This document shows, piece by piece, positions 6,602 to 8,702 of a stretch of 8,702 nucleotides of DNA. Source of the stretch: an uncultured Chloroflexota bacterium (lineage in GTDB: Bacteria > Chloroflexota > Limnocylindria > Limnocylindrales > CSP1-4); contig CAIXZV010000399.1 in NCBI GenBank assembly GCA_903924005.1, forward strand, positions 1 through 8,702, in the 5' to 3' direction. The notes below the pieces were generated by a model. It had not been told where the DNA came from. It saw only the letters and a program-made list of their open reading frames with translations, and did no database searches. The stretch's first letter is position 1; the number at the start of each line of letters is the position of its first letter. A program made the translations under genes and the position numbers.

Positions 6602-7006
6602 GTGAAGATCGACGAGGTCGAGGGGATCGGGGCAACCTACGCCGAGAAACTTGGCGAAGCCGGCATCAAGAGCACTGACGACCTCCTGTCGACGGGCGCC
6701 ACCGCCAGTGGCCGCGCCAAGTTGGCCGAGGCCACGGGCATTTCCGGCAAGCTGATCCTCGAGTGGGTCAACCACACGGATCTGATGCGGCTCAAGGGCG
6801 TCGGGTCGGAGTACTCCGATCTGCTCGAGGCCGCCGGTGTGGACTCCCCCGCGGAGCTTGCGCAGCGCAACGCCGCCAACCTCGCCGCGACGATTGCAGA
6901 GGTTGTCGCCGCCCGCCCGGGCATCGTCCGCCGCGCGCCGACGCAGTCGATGATCGAGGGCTGGATCGCTGAGGCCAAGACGCTGCCGAAGGTCGTCTCG
7001 CACTGA
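6602..7006 (+). CDS. DUF4332 helix-hairpin-helix protein
   Basis: This 134-residue protein of the DUF4332 family is built from two helix-hairpin-helix units. Such units usually bind DNA backbone non-specifically, but the cellular role of these stand-alone proteins is not established. Seen: the first HhH is VEGIGATYAEKL (6-17), followed by AGIKSTDDLL. Next is TGISGKLILEWVNHTDL (45-61), very typical of the family. The second HhH is LKGVGSEYSDLL (64-75), followed by AGVDSPAELAQRN. The C-terminal helix ends in WIAEAKTLPKVV. GTG 6602 is chosen because the conserved family sequence begins at VKI and GAGGA precedes it. An ATG at 6503 would add an unconserved stretch. The gene is divergent from the HerA-like ATPase across 113 bp and is followed by a strong hairpin. 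No signal peptide or membrane segment is present. Confidence 0.88.
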   Translation: MKIDEVEGIGATYAEKLGEAGIKSTDDLLSTGATASGRAKLAEATGISGKLILEWVNHTDLMRLKGVGSEYSDLLEAAGVDSPAELAQRNAANLAATIAEVVAARPGIVRRAPTQSMIEGWIAEAKTLPKVVSH

Positions 7007-7042
7007 CCCATCGGGCGGCCATGGCGCCGCCACCGCACTCAC

Positions 7043-7072
7043 AAACGGGGCCGGAGCAATCTGGCCCCGTTT
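7043..7072 (+). terminator. Hairpin terminator after the DUF4332 gene
   Basis: AAACGGGGCC (7043-7052) and GGCCCCGTTT (7063-7072) form a perfect 10-bp stem with a 10-nt loop, 36 bp after the DUF4332 stop. The stem ends in three T, with no longer T-tract. This is common for terminators in GC-rich genomes. The A/T ends make it usable from either strand. Confidence 0.7.
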
Positions 7073-7116
7073 CGATTCCCGGGCCTGGCTCGGCGATGCA
7101 CTGCGCCCTGTTCCTC

Positions 7117-7141
7117 AATACCGCCGGGGGCGGTGCTAAGG
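7117..7141 (+). repeat. REP-like repeat, copy 1
   Basis: This 25-nt unit runs from AATACC to GCTAAGG. It matches copy 2 (7192-7216) at 19 of 25 positions in the same orientation. It contains its own hairpin, ACCGCC / GGCGGT. Copies 1 and 2 start exactly 75 nt apart. Confidence 0.55.
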
Positions 7142-7187
7142 GCCGCTATCGACGAAGCCGCGGCGCGCCGGTCCCGTGCCCGCCATC

Positions 7188-7320
7188 CCGTAATACTCAC
7201 CGGGGTGGTGCTACGGCCCGAATCCGGCCACATCTGGCCCCCCTGGCAGCCCCGGCGTGCTCAACCCGCTCGCCAGACTGGCTCGGCCGCTGCTTTGCAC
7301 CACCGGGGTGAGTGTTACGG
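7188..7320. repeat. Inverted-repeat-bounded 133-bp segment, MITE- or REP-like
   Basis: The 24-nt left arm (7188-7211, CCGTAATACTCACC to GGTGGTGC) matches the reverse complement of the right arm (7297-7320) at 21 of 24 positions. The arms are 85 nt apart. The difference at the arm centre (GG versus CC) keeps the CACC-nn-GGTG symmetry inside each arm. Between the arms lies a small hairpin, GGCCA-CATC-TGGCC (7226-7239). The segment has no coding capacity. The sizes fit a miniature inverted-repeat element or a pair of REP sequences. No target-site duplication was seen. Confidence 0.5.
7224..7241 (+). repeat. Second copy of the terminator-loop motif
   Basis: This segment begins CCGG and ends ATCTGGCCCC. 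It matches 7051-7068, the loop and right stem of the terminator hairpin, at 14 of 18 positions in the same orientation. It may be a duplicated fragment. Confidence 0.35.
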
Positions 7321-7391
7321 AACTGGCCTCGGCGACAGGGGCGACGACACCCAGGCGGACGGCATGTCCGGCGCGCGTGCCGGGGCGCACA

Positions 7392-7845
7392 ATGGCGCCA
7401 CGAGGGCGACTGGTTCGGCGTGCCGCTCGCGGACGGCCGGTGGGCTGCTGGCCGCGCAGCCCGACTGCACAGCACGGGCAAGGTGCTGTTCACCTATGTG
7501 TTCGGTCCGTTCGATGTCCTGCCCGACGCCGCCTCGCTCGACGAGCTCGAGCCGATCCATGCGCCCTTTATCGGCAAGGTCGGCAGCATGGGCCTCGCTC
7601 AGGGCAGGTGGCCGGTGCTTGGCCGCGGGCGCTGGCTGCGGGACGACTGGCCATTGATCCCGCTCAGCAACGTGGACCCGATTCTCGGCCGGGTGCGGCG
7701 CGTGGAGTACGCCGAGGGCGACCTCCTTCACCCCATCGTCTGGCGGGTTGTGGACGACCCGATGCTCGGTGCGCCTGAGGACAGCCTGTACGGCTACCTC
7801 GCCCTTGAGATCCACCTCGCGAAGATCTTTGGTGCCACGACGTGA
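7392..7845 (+). CDS. Imm26-like immunity protein, start unclear or frameshifted
   Basis: About 150 residues of the reading frame ending at TGA 7843-7845 resemble the Imm26 immunity family, whose members neutralise polymorphic or contact-dependent toxins in the cytoplasm. Seen: an opening RHEGDWFGVPLADGRWAAGR (family pattern G-D-x-F-x-V-P-L-x-D-G-x-x-x-G-R), then GKVLFTYVFGPF, the mid-protein GRWPVLGRGRW and DDWPLIPL, and a closing LYGYLALEIHLAKIF. The frame has no credible start. The nearest ATG (7392) is exactly one base out of frame: removing one G after it would give a natural MRHEGDWFG N-terminus. The only in-frame start upstream is GTG 7312, which lies inside a repeat and would add 27 non-family residues. 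I therefore place the intended start at 7392. The gene may be a frameshifted pseudogene, or the indel may be a sequencing error. The family call is from motif memory only. Confidence 0.55.
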
Positions 7846-7891
7846 GGCTCTGCTGCACCCCCTACATCCATCACGCCGGCGGCCGACTGTC

Positions 7892-8458
7892 ATGAGTGTG
7901 GGGCTGCGCTTCTTCGCAACGCCCGAGGAGTTCGACCGAGTCCTCGAGGCTTGCCGAGTGACGCACGGGTTCGGCGCGTGGAAGCTCCGCGAGGGAAGCG
8001 GTCTGGAGTCGGGTCCGATCGTCCCGGCCCCGGCCGTCACCAAGCCGGGCGAAGTCCTGTACCTCGGGCGGCCGCCCGACGGCGCGGAGACTGCCTCCGT
8101 GCAAAGAGCGGTCACCGAGTGGGGCTTCATCATGTGCGTGCGGCCGGTCCGCGACGATGCCGCGCGCTGCCTGTACCTCGGCGAAATCATGTCGGCAACC
8201 GAGCTGTCCTCTCGCGGGAACCCGCTGTTTGTCGATCTCGGGCGTCGGATGCGGCGGATGCTCTCCGGCCGAAGCGTGGTGTACCGCCTCGACGGCCGAG
8301 CCGGACACGGCTCTGGGGCGCGCTTCAGCCCCGGAGCCATGGACCTCCATAGTCGTGGCTACACCTGGCGAGCTCCCGGGGTCGAAGTGATGGCCTATGC
8401 ACCGCCGGAACCGCTATCGGGAGCGATAGCTAGAGACGTAGATCAGCGCCCCGCGTAG
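7892..8458 (+). CDS. Hypothetical protein, possibly immunity-like
   Basis: I do not recognise this 188-residue protein with certainty. It starts at ATG 7892 with MSVGLRFFATPEEFDRVLEA and has no signal peptide or membrane segment, so it is probably cytoplasmic. Seen: FGAWKLREG near 27-35, a KPGEVLYLGRP stretch, EWGFIMCVRPVRDDAARCLYLGEIM in the middle, an Arg-rich RRMRRMLSGR, and a late GYTWRAPGVEVMAY. The 'FFAT-x-E-E/D-x-x-x-x-L' opening and the two LYLG repeats are reminiscent of small orphan proteins in immunity-gene clusters, which is inference. It lies 46 bp after the Imm26-like gene on the same strand, with only a weak GGCGG-type ribosome binding site. The last 15 codons contain a perfect stem-loop (8413-8430). 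A 341-codon frame on the opposite strand crosses both this gene and its neighbour and is a shadow. Confidence 0.6.
   Translation: MSVGLRFFATPEEFDRVLEACRVTHGFGAWKLREGSGLESGPIVPAPAVTKPGEVLYLGRPPDGAETASVQRAVTEWGFIMCVRPVRDDAARCLYLGEIMSATELSSRGNPLFVDLGRRMRRMLSGRSVVYRLDGRAGHGSGARFSPGAMDLHSRGYTWRAPGVEVMAYAPPEPLSGAIARDVDQRPA
8413..8430. other. Stem-loop at the end of the immunity-like pair
   Basis: GCTATCG (8413-8419) and CGATAGC (8424-8430) pair perfectly around a 4-nt GGAG loop. The structure lies inside the last codons of the 188-residue protein and has no T-tract. It could slow or end transcription, but its position in coding sequence makes that uncertain. Confidence 0.4.
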
Positions 8459-8502
8459 CCGGCTAGCGGCGCCGACACGACTGGCGCATGGTCGATTGGA
8501 CG

Positions 8503-8531
8503 TTGCCTTTTCACGCTAGTAGCGTGATACT
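8503..8531 (+). promoter_or_regulatory. Promoter for the winged-helix regulator
   Basis: TTGCCT (8503-8508) and GATACT (8526-8531) are separated by 17 nt and each matches the sigma-70-type consensus at 4 of 6 positions. A start about 7 nt after the -10 box falls on the ATG at 8538, and there is no Shine-Dalgarno. A leaderless transcript is therefore predicted. Such transcripts are common in high-GC Gram-positive and related bacteria. Confidence 0.5.
8511..8527. promoter_or_regulatory. Operator-like 17-bp perfect palindrome
   Basis: TCACGCTA-G-TAGCGTGA is a perfect palindrome around a single central base. It fills the spacer and overlaps the first two bases of the -10 box of the predicted promoter, and ends 10 bp before the regulator's ATG. 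A dimeric repressor bound here would block RNA polymerase, so autoregulation by the adjacent winged-helix protein is likely. Confidence 0.65.
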
Positions 8532-8537
8532 TCGTCC

Positions 8538-8702
8538 ATGAGCCGCCTCGTGTCATCGGACCTCGCGCTGCGCGCGCTGCTCCTCCTGTCGCAGCGCGAC
8601 GAGGGCATGCGCACGATGGATGTGGCGCGCGCGCTCGGCGCCTCGTACTCGGGTGCCGAGAAGGCACTGGACATCCTGGCCGAGGACGGACTCGTCAACG
8701 CC
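8538..8702 (+). CDS. Winged-helix transcriptional regulator, N-terminal part
   Basis: The first 55 residues of a DNA-binding regulator are visible; the rest lies beyond the window. Seen: helix 1 SDLALRALLLLSQRDEG (7-23), then MRTMDVARALGASYSGAEKALDILAEDGLV (24-53), a helix-turn-helix in which SYSGAEKALDIL would be the recognition helix and DGLV leads into the wing. The pattern of an N-terminal helix with ALRALLLL resembles Rrf2-type regulators. MarR-like or other winged-helix families remain possible, and no sensory cysteines or effector domain can be seen. It starts at ATG 8538 without a ribosome binding site. The palindrome just upstream suggests that it represses its own gene. Confidence 0.75.
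   Translation, partial: MSRLVSSDLALRALLLLSQRDEGMRTMDVARALGASYSGAEKALDILAEDGLVNA

Larger units (their letters stand above)
7073..7391. other. Repeat-bearing intergenic region
   Basis: I see no gene supported between the terminator and the Imm26-like frame. Open frames here are long only because of GC content, and none carries a recognisable motif or ribosome binding site. The region holds several copies of a short GC-rich palindromic motif, listed separately. No promoter with two good hexamers was found. Confidence 0.55.

Noticed and set aside
7117..7320. CRISPR array
   Set aside because: There are only three degenerate copies, one of them inverted, with unequal spacing (75 and about 100 nt) and no cas genes.
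7315..8340. 341-codon frame on the - strand
   Set aside because: It crosses two + strand genes with recognisable sequence patterns and has no domain or ribosome binding site of its own.

Overview
This is a GC-rich window (roughly two-thirds G+C or more by eye) with short intergenic gaps and frequent GTG starts. It encodes a luciferase-like, flavin/F420-type oxidoreductase and a two-HhH DUF4332 protein. These features suggest a Chloroflexota or Actinomycetota genome. This is inference: there is no rRNA or marker gene to fix the taxon.

Layout. (1) Bases 1-2504, + strand: the end of a PotC-like ABC permease overlaps by 4 bp a luciferase-like (LLM) oxidoreductase. A zinc-dependent medium-chain dehydrogenase follows 35 bp later. 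This looks like the tail of an uptake-plus-oxidation operon. (2) Bases 2505-3355: a non-coding or decayed stretch. It holds a PIN-domain toxin remnant on the - strand and a cluster of inverted and repeated motifs that resembles a degenerate mobile element. (3) Bases 3356-6488, - strand: a two-gene operon of a HerA-like ATPase (DUF853/YjgR type) followed, one base later, by a complete aldehyde dehydrogenase. (4) Bases 6602-7006, + strand, divergent: a 134-residue DUF4332 helix-hairpin-helix protein, followed by a perfect 10-bp-stem hairpin. (5) Bases 7073-7391: an intergenic repeat cluster with a 24-nt imperfect inverted pair and related copies. (6) Bases 7392-8458, + strand: two small genes in tandem. 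The first resembles the Imm26 immunity family and has an apparently broken start. The second encodes an unrecognised 188-residue protein. No toxin gene is visible. (7) Bases 8459-8702: a promoter with a perfect 17-bp palindrome, then the N-terminus of a winged-helix regulator that runs off the window. Its transcript is predicted to be leaderless.

The ordinary metabolic genes on the left and centre look intact. The accessory signals are in the two decayed or repeat-rich intergenic zones and in the immunity-like pair with its neighbouring palindrome-controlled regulator. No CRISPR array, tRNA or rRNA was seen.
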